From Motacilla alba alba (Eukaryota; Chordata; Aves; Passeriformes; Motacillidae), in contig NC_052030.1 in assembly GCF_015832195.1 (NCBI RefSeq), positions 11,179,439 through 11,243,438 on the forward strand: a DNA stretch of 64,000 nt, read 5' to 3'. The notes under the pieces are model-generated. The model saw only the letters and a program-made list of their open reading frames with translations, had not been told where the DNA came from and searched no databases. Made by a program: the position numbers and the translations under genes. Shown here in pieces: positions 13,001-25,000 of the stretch (within the stretch, counting starts at the first letter, position 1; the number at the start of each line of letters is the position of its first letter).

Positions 13001-16000
13001 AAGAAGCATTTCCTGGTTTGTAAAATACTTTCTGCAAGGAAATGTGTATTGGCAAGGAAGCCAATATATAAATCCATGTCCTGTTCATGTTTATTGCTTC
13101 CTTTGGTGTAGTGCAGTGGTACTCACAGGCACCAGTGCAAAGCAGTAAAAAGGGTGTTTCCTGTGCCTAAAGACTAAGAAAGGATTTGAATTCTTGATGG
13201 TTTTTGGTCACTTCTGTTTCAAAGGTCATGGTTTTGTCATCTGGAAGGTGGAGACGGTGATGTTGAATTCTTTGTAAGCGTGTGCTGCCAGAATTGCTGC
13301 ACAGGGCCTCACTGCTGTACATTCTGCATCTCCTCCGAGTCCACAGCAAATGCACAGAGCCAGTCCTGCCCCAGAGGGGCTGCGAGGAGCCAGGGCTGAG
13401 ATGGGACAGGGCTGGCAGGGAAGAGGTGATGAAGCAAAAATGGCATGAGCAGGTTCTCCCTCCCCAGTGAAAGTCCGGGTTCCTCACTCCCAGCCAGCCT
13501 CCTGCTGCAGGTTTGTTTCTGGTATGTTCTGCTTCAGGATTTGTATTTTCTGGTCCAGTGCTCCAGCTTTGAGGCAATAGCAAAGGAAATGCTGATCTGT
13601 GTGGTGGTGGGTCAGTGCTGCAGTTCATGGGGACAGGAGGAGTTTGTCCATTCAACCTTCACTTCACACTCTGACAGCCAAGAGCTTCCTTGCACTTTCC
13701 TCTTCCAGTGACACCTTTGACATTTAGTTCCTTCATTTTTAAAAAGGCAGAAAGAGGGAGTTCTAACAAATAGCTTTGCTGTCTCAAATTTAAATGGATT
13801 TTTAAATCCTATTGAAGTGCTACAGTTAAATCAAAGCGTTGTTTTTCTCCTACACCCAGCATTTCTAATCTTTGCTTTGTCCCACTTTTCTCTGTCCTGT
13901 GACATCCCATGGCACTCTCAAGACTTGGCAATGGAAGAATCAGCACCTTCCTAACTCGTGCTCCCAAAGCAGCATTTGGATCTCCAGCTGAGGTGATTTT
14001 AGCCTTTCCTTCACCAAAAGGTCAGGCCTGGCTTAGGTTTTTAGGTGCTGGTGTTTTGCTTTCTTCCACAGTCATGAAAAACATTCCACTGGCTTTGAGA
14101 GGTGGATAGAACTCGGGAGAAACAGCAGGGAGTAACCAATTCATTTACATCAAACACAAAAAAAGTAGGAATAAATTGTCTTTGTGGATTATGAAGTCTT
14201 TTTAAGTACTTCAATCAAAGTGCAGTGAGCAGGGGGCACAGTTGGCAGCTCCTCACTGCAGCTGTCAGATCCTGAAAATTAGGGAATCACATGTTGACAC
14301 TTGGAATGCTGGATGGTTCCATTACAAGTGATCCTAGGTAAAGCTGCGATATTTTTAGCTCTTTACACAAGCCATTGTACTTTCCAGAGTTCAGCACAGG
14401 GCCCTAAGAATGCTGAGTTTCCCGAGGATTCAGAGTTGTCTCGGAGCTGTGCTGAGCTGCAGGAGTGAGAATCAGTCTGGTTTTGAGAACAGGCCATGGG
14501 AGCTGCTCTCTCTTTGTTCACAGCCGTGTGAGGTTTGCACATGCATTTACTTAAGGAGTTTGATCTTTTCCCATACAAATGCTCATCCATACCTACCTGC
14601 CCCTGGGAAAACAAGACAAATGTTTCCATTTGCAAATAGAGAAAGCAGCCTCAGACCAAAGATCTTGCCACTTTTCCTCAAGAGCTGTTGATCCACCTGA
14701 ACCTGTCAGATTTTTGCTGTGGAAGTTCCCTGTCACCTGAACCAGACAAAAGCAGAGATTCAGGGCAATCTCCAGAGCTGAGCACTCCCTCAGCACCCCC
14801 TGCCAGGGATAAATCCTGGATCTCATTGACCTGTGACTCTTCCCTGAGCACTGAAAATGGGTTTTCATTATAAATATTTGGATTGATTCAAAGTATTAGC
14901 CATGGCTGCTTTAATACTTTGTGCCTGACCAGAAGCAAGCACTCCTGGAAGAGGCTAAGGAAGAGCCTTCCTGGCTGAGCTGTGCCATGTGCAGCCTGCA
15001 GGACACTTGCATTTCATTAGACTGAACTTCTACTGCTCTTATCTTTTAGAAACTCACCCTTCTATGTCTGAGTTATTGACTCTGTCCAACACTGACTCTA
15101 CTAGCTTGAATTTAGAGCCTCTTAGGAAAAAATATGGAAAACCTGTCATGTTCAGGAACTTTTCCTAACTGAATTTTAATACTTTGGACTGTCTGTATCC
15201 CATTAATTAGTCTAGTTAGAAATTAAAACATCTGTTCTTCAGTTCTTAATGAAAATAGATATAGTCAGCTAAGATTTTCTGCTGCATGAATCCAGAAAAT
15301 ACTATTTTGAAAGACTTGACTCCAAAGTGAGTGATTTATCTGGGATTTGTTCTTTGGAGAAAACAAGCTTTATCCATTTTCTCCTTTAATGATAATCTTG
15401 GAATAAGAAACCTTGTGAAAACTTCTCCTGGGGCAAATGTGAGGTTAAAGGAGATGAGGTGAGGAGCTTGTAGTGAAAAGCCAAGGCTGCAGAGGGGAGC
15501 TGGGCTCTGGCCCTGCCCACACAGGGCACCAGGCTGATGTCCTTTCCTGCAGGGGGATAACCTGCCAGGCTCTGGATGCCCCTGGAGAAGCCATTTCTAC
15601 ATCCCTGACTGGATTTTTATGTAGAACTGTTATGGTAATTCCTTCACTAAGTGTGGAGAGACTGAATCTGGTGATACCAACCTGTTCCAGATTCTAATAA
15701 ATGGAGAAGCATAAAGTAGGTGCATTGCTGGATTCTTCCAATAAAAATGGAGCATAATTCAGGAAATCTGCCCAGGGATGGTGCATGCCTGTGTTACATG
15801 AGAAATCAAAGTCCTGTTTTCATTCACTGTGTTCCATAATTTGCATTCCATGCTTGTTATGTGACAGGCATCCATAAAAATAGCCAAGTGAAAAGGCAGA
15901 ATCTTTGCTTGCTTTCCCTTGGATGGTTTTTGTGTCTCCAGGGGCTCTGACTGGGCCGACACGGGCTCCAGGCTGGTTTGCTTCCACTGCTCCCTTAGTG

Positions 16001-19000
16001 CCAGCACTTGGTTCTCATCCAGTCATTTCCTCTCAGCAGCTGAAATAACTGCTTGTGTTCAATTGCTTGAGAAAGAAAAGCTCCTGGTGGACATGGCCTT
16101 GACTGGAACATCACTGCATGGGCAGATCCACGGCAATTCCAGGCTGAGCCTGCTGAGTTTGGACACAGGGAGCAGCTGCCTTGGTCTGTGGGGAAATGCT
16201 GCTGCTCAGGAGTGGATTCCTTTGGTTACTTCACTTGAAAGTGATGTGGCCCAACAATGTTATGTCTCTGTGAATGATTGCAGTTATTGAAAAGACCTTT
16301 CACCACAGTAAAATGCAGTGTTTTGTGGCATTGATTCCTCATGTACACATGAGGTGTATAAAGCCTCAGAAGCAATGCTCACACAGATGAAAACATTGGT
16401 ATTTTATATGTTCTTTTCATTTTTGGAAATCTATGGAATGACTCTGAGCTTTTAGGCTGAAGAAGCCTAATTTTCCTGTAAGATCCCAACAAGCTGCTGA
16501 TTACTTTAAAGTAGAGTCAAATCTAAGAGCTCCAGCTCAGAACTTGGCCCTGGATCTAAAGGAGCCTTCAGTCAGTGAGATTTTGAGGAGCTAATCTGTG
16601 CTGCCCTTGGAGTAAATCAGGTCCTTTGAACATTTTGCCAAATTATTGATTGATTTTCTACACAGATGATCACTTTCCTACTGTTGTTTATATCTGTTTT
16701 ACCTTGTTTGCTGCAGTAAAAGCTATGTGAAAGGTTAAGTTTGCTTTAAAAAGCCAGAGGTTTTGCTGACATGCACCTCCTAAAAGGAACAGATTTCAAT
16801 TGTCACTGTGAGCACCTTGTAGTTCATTTGGGATGAAATTTGTATTATATAGTCCTAAGTTAATCAACTAATAATAGAACAGTGGTGGAATTGGTTCGTT
16901 AATCAACAAGATCCTTTGACTTCCATTGTAAAATACATTATGCTTTGAATATTGAATATGCAAATACCCTACCTCCCACTCAAGCTATTTTCAAGACCTT
17001 AAAAAAGAAGAGAATTATAGTTTGCTTTTCATCCTGGGATGCACTGACAGAAGATCGTTCAGATTTGATAGCTCTGTGTGGCCACATATTAAGTTTAATC
17101 CTTTACCTCATTCTTTATTATATTCCACTGGTCAAATGAAATGTCCCAAGGATCAAGACAGATGGCTGAGCTTTCCCTTTTTTCCTCAGCTGGTTGGAGA
17201 GATTGTATTTATACTGAAAATCACAGAAAGCTTGGTATTGTCTAAGCAATTAAAGGAAAAAAAAAGTATTTTGTATTAACGGAGAGGATGGGATTGAATT
17301 GGTATGAAAAGGAATGAATTTGGTGCTACTGTATTAAATGTGCCAGAGAGTGTGGCAGGGGCTCAGGTGACCTTGTGAATCCTTGTCCTGGGTAGTAGCA
17401 GGATGTAGGATGTTATCCCAAAGCCTCACAGAGGCCAATCTGCATAGAGCACATTGAGTAATTTGTGGGTTTGTTCTTTCACCAAAAACGTTTATAGCTT
17501 TTGGCTTTAAAAATAGTTCTGGAGCGTAGCAAGAGAGAGGCAGCTTTGGCCTAGATATTGCACAGGATGGCAGATGAACAGGGTTGATTTCATTGTGGGC
17601 AGTTTGCCCAGGACACTTTTTATAGAACATACAGTTACTCTGGGGGTTCTTAGCCTTTGGTCACATCGGGGGTTTGGGTTTATTCTGTAGAAGGGAGAGG
17701 GATCATTTCACAAAAAGAGAAATTAATGGAAATTTTGAAATTTAAGTTATTTTATGTTTGAATTTCAAACCTGTATCAGTGGGAGTGGGATTAATTTTCC
17801 TCCTGGGGCTGCCTGGTCTGTGCTCCCTGCACACACTGAACGCCTCCTTATCCAGGAGCACTCTGAAGCCTGTTCTTACATCATTTGCTCTCATAAATTT
17901 TATTTGCTTTGCATCTCTGGATCTGAATGCATTTTTTGAGCTGTGACTGGCATTTACCTTGTAGCTCTCATGTAAAATCCAAGAATAAAAGCTGAGACTG
18001 CACAACAAATGGAAAACATTAAAGCACAGAAAAATCTTACCTGTTTGTTACAGCCCCTCGTGCTTGTGTTACAAATTGAACACACACAGGTCCAGGTGTG
18101 AATTAGCTAAGGCTGTTGGACTGCAAGGATTTTTATTATTTTACTCAGTCTTTAATAAAAATATAAATTCTCCATTGCTTTAGATTTTGAGTGAAATAGA
18201 TACTGCATTTCTCTGTTTCTGTGCAAGGACTCTGCACAGGTTTATTTTCCTGTGTTTGAAAACTTAGCCAGCAACATCATCCAGGTCTGAAGGAGTCAAG
18301 GAAAGAGAACAACAAGTTTTAACTACTGAGAACATTAAAAAAAAAAAATCTTTTCCCATGTCCTCTTTCCTTCCAGTTTTGCTGCTGGCTATTACCATGT
18401 TTTGGTCCGCAGGGCTGGGGCTCTGTTACAAGTGCAAATTACTTTTGCATTAAGTTTTTATTATCCATGACTCCCATAACGTTTTGCAAGGAGTATTTAC
18501 TTTTCCAGCTGTCAAATGGTGGAGAGCAGAAGGGAGTGATCTCAGGCCTGCAAACGAGTGAGCTGGGACAGAAAGCAGAGGAGCTGCTTTCCTAGATCTC
18601 CCTCAGTGAACCGACACAGAGCTGAAAACAAATAGACCCTGGGAATCCTGAATTCCAGCCCTCTGTTCTAACTGTTCTAACCACTGCATTTTGGATGTGC
18701 AGGACAAAGAGGATAATTCCATTTTATGCTGTGCTAAGGCCCCGTTCCTGCTCTCTCCCCCCAGTTCAAGCAGTACGTGAGCAAGCTGCGGAGCAAGAAC
18801 ACACTTTACAAGAGGAAGCGGCAGGAGGTGGCAGAAATCACAGCCGAGTACGGGATCCTGCAGAGGACCGAGGAGCTTCTGCGGCAGCGCCACGAGGCCG
18901 TCCAGCAGCAGCTGGTAACCTCAGCTTGGGCTGCTGCCCTGCCCTCCCTGCCCTGGGAACAGCCTGAGCATCCCAGGGATGCTGCTGGGCATCGTGCATC

Positions 19001-22000
19001 ACCTTGTGCTGCTGCCCAGCTCTCCCTGTCCTGGGAACAGCCTGAGCATGCCAGGGATGCTGCTGGGCATTGTGCATCACCTTGTGCTGCTGCCCAGCTC
19101 TCCCTGTCCTGGGAAGAGCCTGAGCATCCCAGGGATGCTGCTGGGTGATGTGCATCACCTTGTGCTGCTGCCCAGCTCTCCCTGTCCTGGGAAGAGCCTG
19201 AGCATCCCAGGGATGCTGCTGGGTGATGTGCATCACCTTGTGCTGCTGCCCAGCTCTCCCTGCCCTGGGAACAGCCTGAGCATCCCAGGGATGCTGCTGG
19301 GTGATGTGCATCACCTTGTGCTGCTGCCCAGCTCTCCCTGTCCTGGGAAGAGCCTGAGCATCCCAGGGATGCTGCTGGGCATCGTGCATCACCTTGTGCT
19401 GCTGCCCAGCTCTCCCTGTCCTGGGAAGAGCCTGAGCATCCCAGGGATGCTGCTGGCATTATTCCAATGTGTATCACCTTGTGCTGCTCCCCCAACCCTC
19501 CCTGCCCTGGGAACAGCCTGAGCATCCCAGGGATGCTGCTGGCATTATTCCAATGTGTATCACCCCCAGCTCCTGCTGCCCTCGCTGACGGAGCCTTTGG
19601 GGAGAAAAGGGATTTTTGGCTGTTGACTCTGAGGCTGCTGTACTTTGTGTCCATCAAGACTGGTCTGCAGCTTCTTTTTTTCCTGCTTTTTAAAGTGGAT
19701 GGTGAATCTGTACAAATGCTGCTTAGGGCAAGGCTGGATGCTTAAATTACTTTTTGGTATCCATAGATGTAGTGAGGGCTTAGAGAATGACCAGCAGCAA
19801 ATAGGATCCAAGTTACTGCTGTAAAATATATAGGAATAGTATTTAAAGAAAGAGCATTCAAGAAGGAAACATTCTAACCCCAGAATATTTAGAAGAAAAT
19901 GTCTTTAAATTTAAAACTGGATGAATCTTCCCTAAGCCAGAAGGATTTCTGCTCTGGATAACTGTAAGCATCCCAAATGCAGGAACACTCTGTGGTATTT
20001 TCTTCCAATCCCTGTGTTCTTGTTACCAAAATACTTTACAAAATAATTTGCTGCATCTTCTGATCAAGCAGACAGATTTTACACATTGAACTTCTTCAGA
20101 GCCTGACCTCCAGCCCACTTTGCTCTGTGGAAACTCTCTGTTCACTTCACTGACCACTGGATGAGCAAATATTGTATTTGCAGAGGGTTTTTATTGTCCT
20201 GCTATTCAGGCATGAGATAAAATCTACTTTTCTGGAACCTAGATTAATTATATTAAATTGATTAATAAAATAAATTAATTATTGTACTTACCCTTTTCAC
20301 TTCACAATATTTGGCTCCAAGAAGGAATTTACAGTTTCTTGGTTAATGGGCTCATATCCAGCATTTACTGTTTGTGTCTGCAGCAAGCAATCGAGGAGAA
20401 GAAAGGAATCTCTGGATACAGCTACACCCAGGAGGAGCTGGAAAGAGTCTCTGCAGTGAAGAGTGAAATGGATGAAGTGAAAGGCCAGACATTAGATAAC
20501 ATGTCTGAAATGGTGATTTTTGTCCTAAACTATTGCATTTCCTCAGTTTGAGTATCTGGTTCTTCACCATATAAAACCCAATTTAATGTTTTTGTTTGGG
20601 TTTGTCATTAAGCTCATAATCTGTGCTTATATATATATATATATATATATATAAACATTTCTAACAAATACATCTGTAAAGATAATCTTGACAAAGTTTA
20701 CTAAAATGTGCATTTCTTTTCTTTAAAATCATACAAATAAATCCTTCTTTTCTCCCCTCCAGAAACTTTAGGGATATCAAATCTTCTTGTCTTTGATTTT
20801 TTAACTTTTTTTTTTTTTTTGGTAATTTCAGAAGTGGTTTCATATTTGTTCTTATTTGACACATTATTTGAAAGAGACAAATGGTTTGAATCTGTAATGG
20901 AGGCTTTTTCTAAAATGTTTGTAAATCACTGGAGTTAAGCATTTGTTGAAAAGATACTTAATATGCTTAAAGAGCTAAATAGCTTGTCTTTTTCTTTATA
21001 GCCTGATTTTCAATTGCCCTTAGAACTGTCATGTTTTAATTTACCTGCCCACATAGCCATAGAAGCAGGAAAGAACTTGAATTTCTAATTTTAAAATATT
21101 ATAAGAGAGCAAAAAGCAAAACAGCATCTTTTTAACTCATTAGGGCACTTCTAAAATACAATGGGGTAGCTAAAATAGAATTACTCTCAAACAGAAAGGT
21201 GGATGCAATTTGAATTTTCAGGCTAAATATATCAAAGTGACTCAGTTTTAGCATTTTCAAGCTTTATTTAACCTGTGCAAATGTATTTGTTTTGTTAAGG
21301 ATTTCCTCCTTTCTCTGAGCCCCCTCTGTGCATCCCCTTCATCTCCCCTGCTCCTTCAGCTCTTTGGTGTCTGGCACAAGGGCAGTGCCCTGGACTTCTT
21401 TGGGATGTCCTCAGTTGGAACAATGGGAGCAGAATTTGCCTCATTTGTGGGAATGACCTCACTGCCAGCTGGGCTTTTCCCTTTTTAATTAGGCCTGAAC
21501 ATCAGTTGGATAATTAAGGCTTCATCACACATTTTTTTTCTCTCCGTATTTTGGTTTACTTCCCTTTCTTTTCACATTCCTAATTACATAAATGTACAAT
21601 TAGGGTTATAGAGTTAATGAATATTATTTTATCCCTTTCTCAGGTGAAGAAATTGAATGCCATGGTGGCAGAGAAGAAGGCAAGCCTTGCTCCTGTCATC
21701 AAAGAGCTGAGGCAGCTGCGTCAGAACTGCCAGGTTTGTAGAAACACTCCTTTCTTTCTGTGTAAACCGAGTCAAACCCACAAATAAATCCAATTTACAG
21801 ATCTCTGAAGGGCTCCACAAGGACTTGATCAACTCCAAGGCAAAGCTGGAAATAGCAGAATGTGTCAACAGCATTTGCAGCAACATGCTAAAGGTTGGGA
21901 TTTGTAAAAGCTGACAGTGCAGGCACAGAATTCAGTCCTTTATAGCAATTTAAAAAATTACTACATCAGGGGAAAATGTGAAAAGTCATAGTTCAAACCC

Positions 22001-25000
22001 AAAGCAAAGTTAGTTTCAGAGTAGTTGCAAAGCTATTTCTGTATTTCAGCACTGGTGGTCCTCACCAACACTGTTTTTCTGAGTGGATTGCAGATAACTT
22101 CTCATCCAAATGTTGGCTACATTGATCTAATTCCTGCTTTAGTCTGTGGCACTGACAAATTTGTCCATTTGTTCTCAAAATTTTATAGAGAGCTGGGGAA
22201 AAAAAGTCTTTTGGGTGTACAGCTGCCATAAGTTGGCTCATTACCATGGAATTAAATAAACGATTGCATTTATCTATCAGTGAAATTTCCAGAAAACATA
22301 CTTTTAATGGTTCCATTCAAAGTGTCAGTGATTATGCACAAGTGGCTTTTCATAGGGAACACTTAAAGTGATCCTTCCTTAATGTCTGTTTTTATAATTA
22401 TTTATCCTTTCTTCTTGCAAACACAGCCTTGTTACCCTGGCAGGGAGCAGAGGGAATTTCCTTCTCTCTGATCCCCAGAATGTGGGGGGTTGGTGGCTTC
22501 CCTGCGTAACCACAGCTGTGTGCCAGCCAGGGTCACACTCCAGGAGCTGGGGCTGGTGTGTGAGGGGCCTGAGTGTCACATGCCAGCCAGAGCAAGATTT
22601 CACTGACGTGCCCTTTTGCCCTTTTCACCAAGGAATTAACTCAAGAATGTGATGAGAAGAAGATCCAGTATGACAGTTGTGCGGCCGGGCTGGAGACCAA
22701 CCGCTCGGCGCTGGAGCAGGTGAGGTGGGGCTGGCTCCTGCATGGGGTTGATGCTGGAATACAGTGCTTCCCTGCCCTCCCTCAGCATGAGCAAAGTACA
22801 AATCCAGTCAGTGTGACCCACAGGTCATGCCTGGAGCTGCTGTGTGGGGTGGCTGCTGTCACACAGGTCCTGAGCACATGGACTCAGGGTGCAGCTCTGA
22901 TCAGCAAGGACGTGAGCCTGCCAGAAATGCTGCTGCCCTGCACAGTGTCTGTTAGGGAAGAGTTTGACCAGAAAATAAAGATTAATTGATCAAGACAAAT
23001 CTTTATATGTAGTTAGCAGTTTCACTGCATTAGCAACAAATTCAGTGGATAATTAATGACTGAAAGTAGTGGAGAGGAGACTTCATTAAGTGTATGTCTT
23101 GTATTCCTGCTCTGTCTCACTCCATCACTCCTGTGAATTTTCACTGGGCTTGGTTTCTCAAGGCTCACCCTCAGAAGAATATACTGCAAGGTAAACAGGG
23201 AGTTTAAAGTGTGGCTGGATATATAGACAGTTATTTTCCTGCTCTAAAAGTTCCTTCGTACCAGGTGGACCTGGTATGAAATGGACCTTCCAAAGGAACT
23301 ATTTTACAACAGCAATCAAGGCTCTTCTTCTTGGCAGACAACTCCGAGTCATTTTCTGCCACGTGGTGACAATCACAGCCACTGACCGAGCTGGACATCA
23401 GTTGAACTGTAGAATTCATTTTTCCAGCTGATGGTCTGGAAATCACGCAGTGACAGAGCTCTGGAATTGCAAATGCTGTGCAGCCTGGAATGTGTACAGG
23501 AATTCCATTGGGACCATGAGGCTTTTTGGGAATGGACCATTTAGAGATGGGAGCAATCCACTTGTCCAGACTCCTCCATGTAATTATTGATTGGTGATTG
23601 ACATACTATTGGCATGTCTGTTGTTTCTAACATGCACTTTGCAGATGTGTTCCAGGAAATGCTTGTTCACAGCTGTGCCTGGCACTTCAGATGTGCTGAG
23701 GAACTGGAGTCTTGGCAGCACTGCTGAAGTGTCTGTTACAAGTCAGGCATTAATAAAAACCTGGTAACAGCCATTTTGCATCTCTGACTGTGACTGAAAC
23801 TGCAAATCTAAAAACACTCAGTTGTCTTTCACTATAAAAGAGACTTGTGAGAAGCCCAAATTTTATAAACGTTTGAGAAATTATCAGTTCAGGATTATTA
23901 TTATTATTACTATTGTTAATATTATAAACTCTCGTGGTTCATATGGCAACACAGGGCATCTCCTGGGAGCTTGCAGTCACCATGTGCTTTGGAATCTTCT
24001 CTTTTCCCACAGGAAGTGAAAGGGCTTCTTGAGGAGTGTGCCCAGGAAGAGAGCAACTACCATTACATTAACTGCATGAAAAGGGTGAGAGCACAAACTG
24101 TTCACCGTGAAATGAAATGGCAATTATAAAATACACACCCGTAGATGTATTTGATGATGTATTTCTTCACAGAGCCTGGAGATCCAGCTGCAGCGTGCCA
24201 AGGAGGAGATGAAGGCCTACGTGTCCCCAGACCCGCAGGAGCGGCGCAGGGCGGTTCGGTGAGCGGGGCAGGGCTCTCTCCCCCTGGCAGGATTCTCTCC
24301 CCTTGGCAGGATTCTCTCCCCTCGGGGTGACCTGAAGGAGATTGACAAACTGAGGCTGAAGTCAGGAATTTTCTCATTGGCATTTGGGCCGGAGGAGTTC
24401 ACCTGATAAATTTAGAAACATCATAATAATCTAAAAATAAGCACCTCGGATTCCAGCCTATACTGCTGTGAACGTACAGCCTGTTAGACATACCAGGAGA
24501 TTTGTCCCTCCCACTGGAGATTCTCAGCCCAGGACAGGCTTGAACTGGCAGCCCCACACTCTGAGGATGGTTCTGCACCATCCCATGAACCTCCACCCTT
24601 ACCCTCAGTTTCACTGACTCCACTAAAAAGCCACTTCCTTCACCCCATGACTCTTTTCAGGACCCCTCGCCTTTGACTGGCAGCAAGAGAAACAGGAAAT
24701 ACTATAAATTGAGCTGCTGATTATTTTTGGTGTAGTCTTCTATTTTAAATAGAAATTTTTCCTGCCAAAGATGGAAATGTTTTCTGAGAATAAGATATTT
24801 CGGATTCATTATCTGTGCTAAGAAGTCTAAATGTTACCATGTTGTAGGGATTTTTTTACACTTAACTAAGTGTAACTTAACTAAATATTTTTGTGAAAGT
24901 ATCCTGTTGAAAATTTTGTGTATGTTCAATCTTCTAATACAACGTAAAAGCTGAAACAAAATTCAGGCAACAGTCAACAAACTGTTTCAAAATTAAGCAT

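Noticed and set aside
13167..13655. 162-codon minus-strand frame in the largest IFT81 intron
   Set aside because: No family resemblance, no clear splice sites, and overlapping plus-strand frames of similar length.
18806..19657. Long open frames on both strands (up to 283 codons) encoding a 26-residue repeat protein
   Set aside because: They are produced by the 78-bp minisatellite, whose unit is a multiple of 3. Frames are open on both strands at once and lie inside an IFT81 intron.
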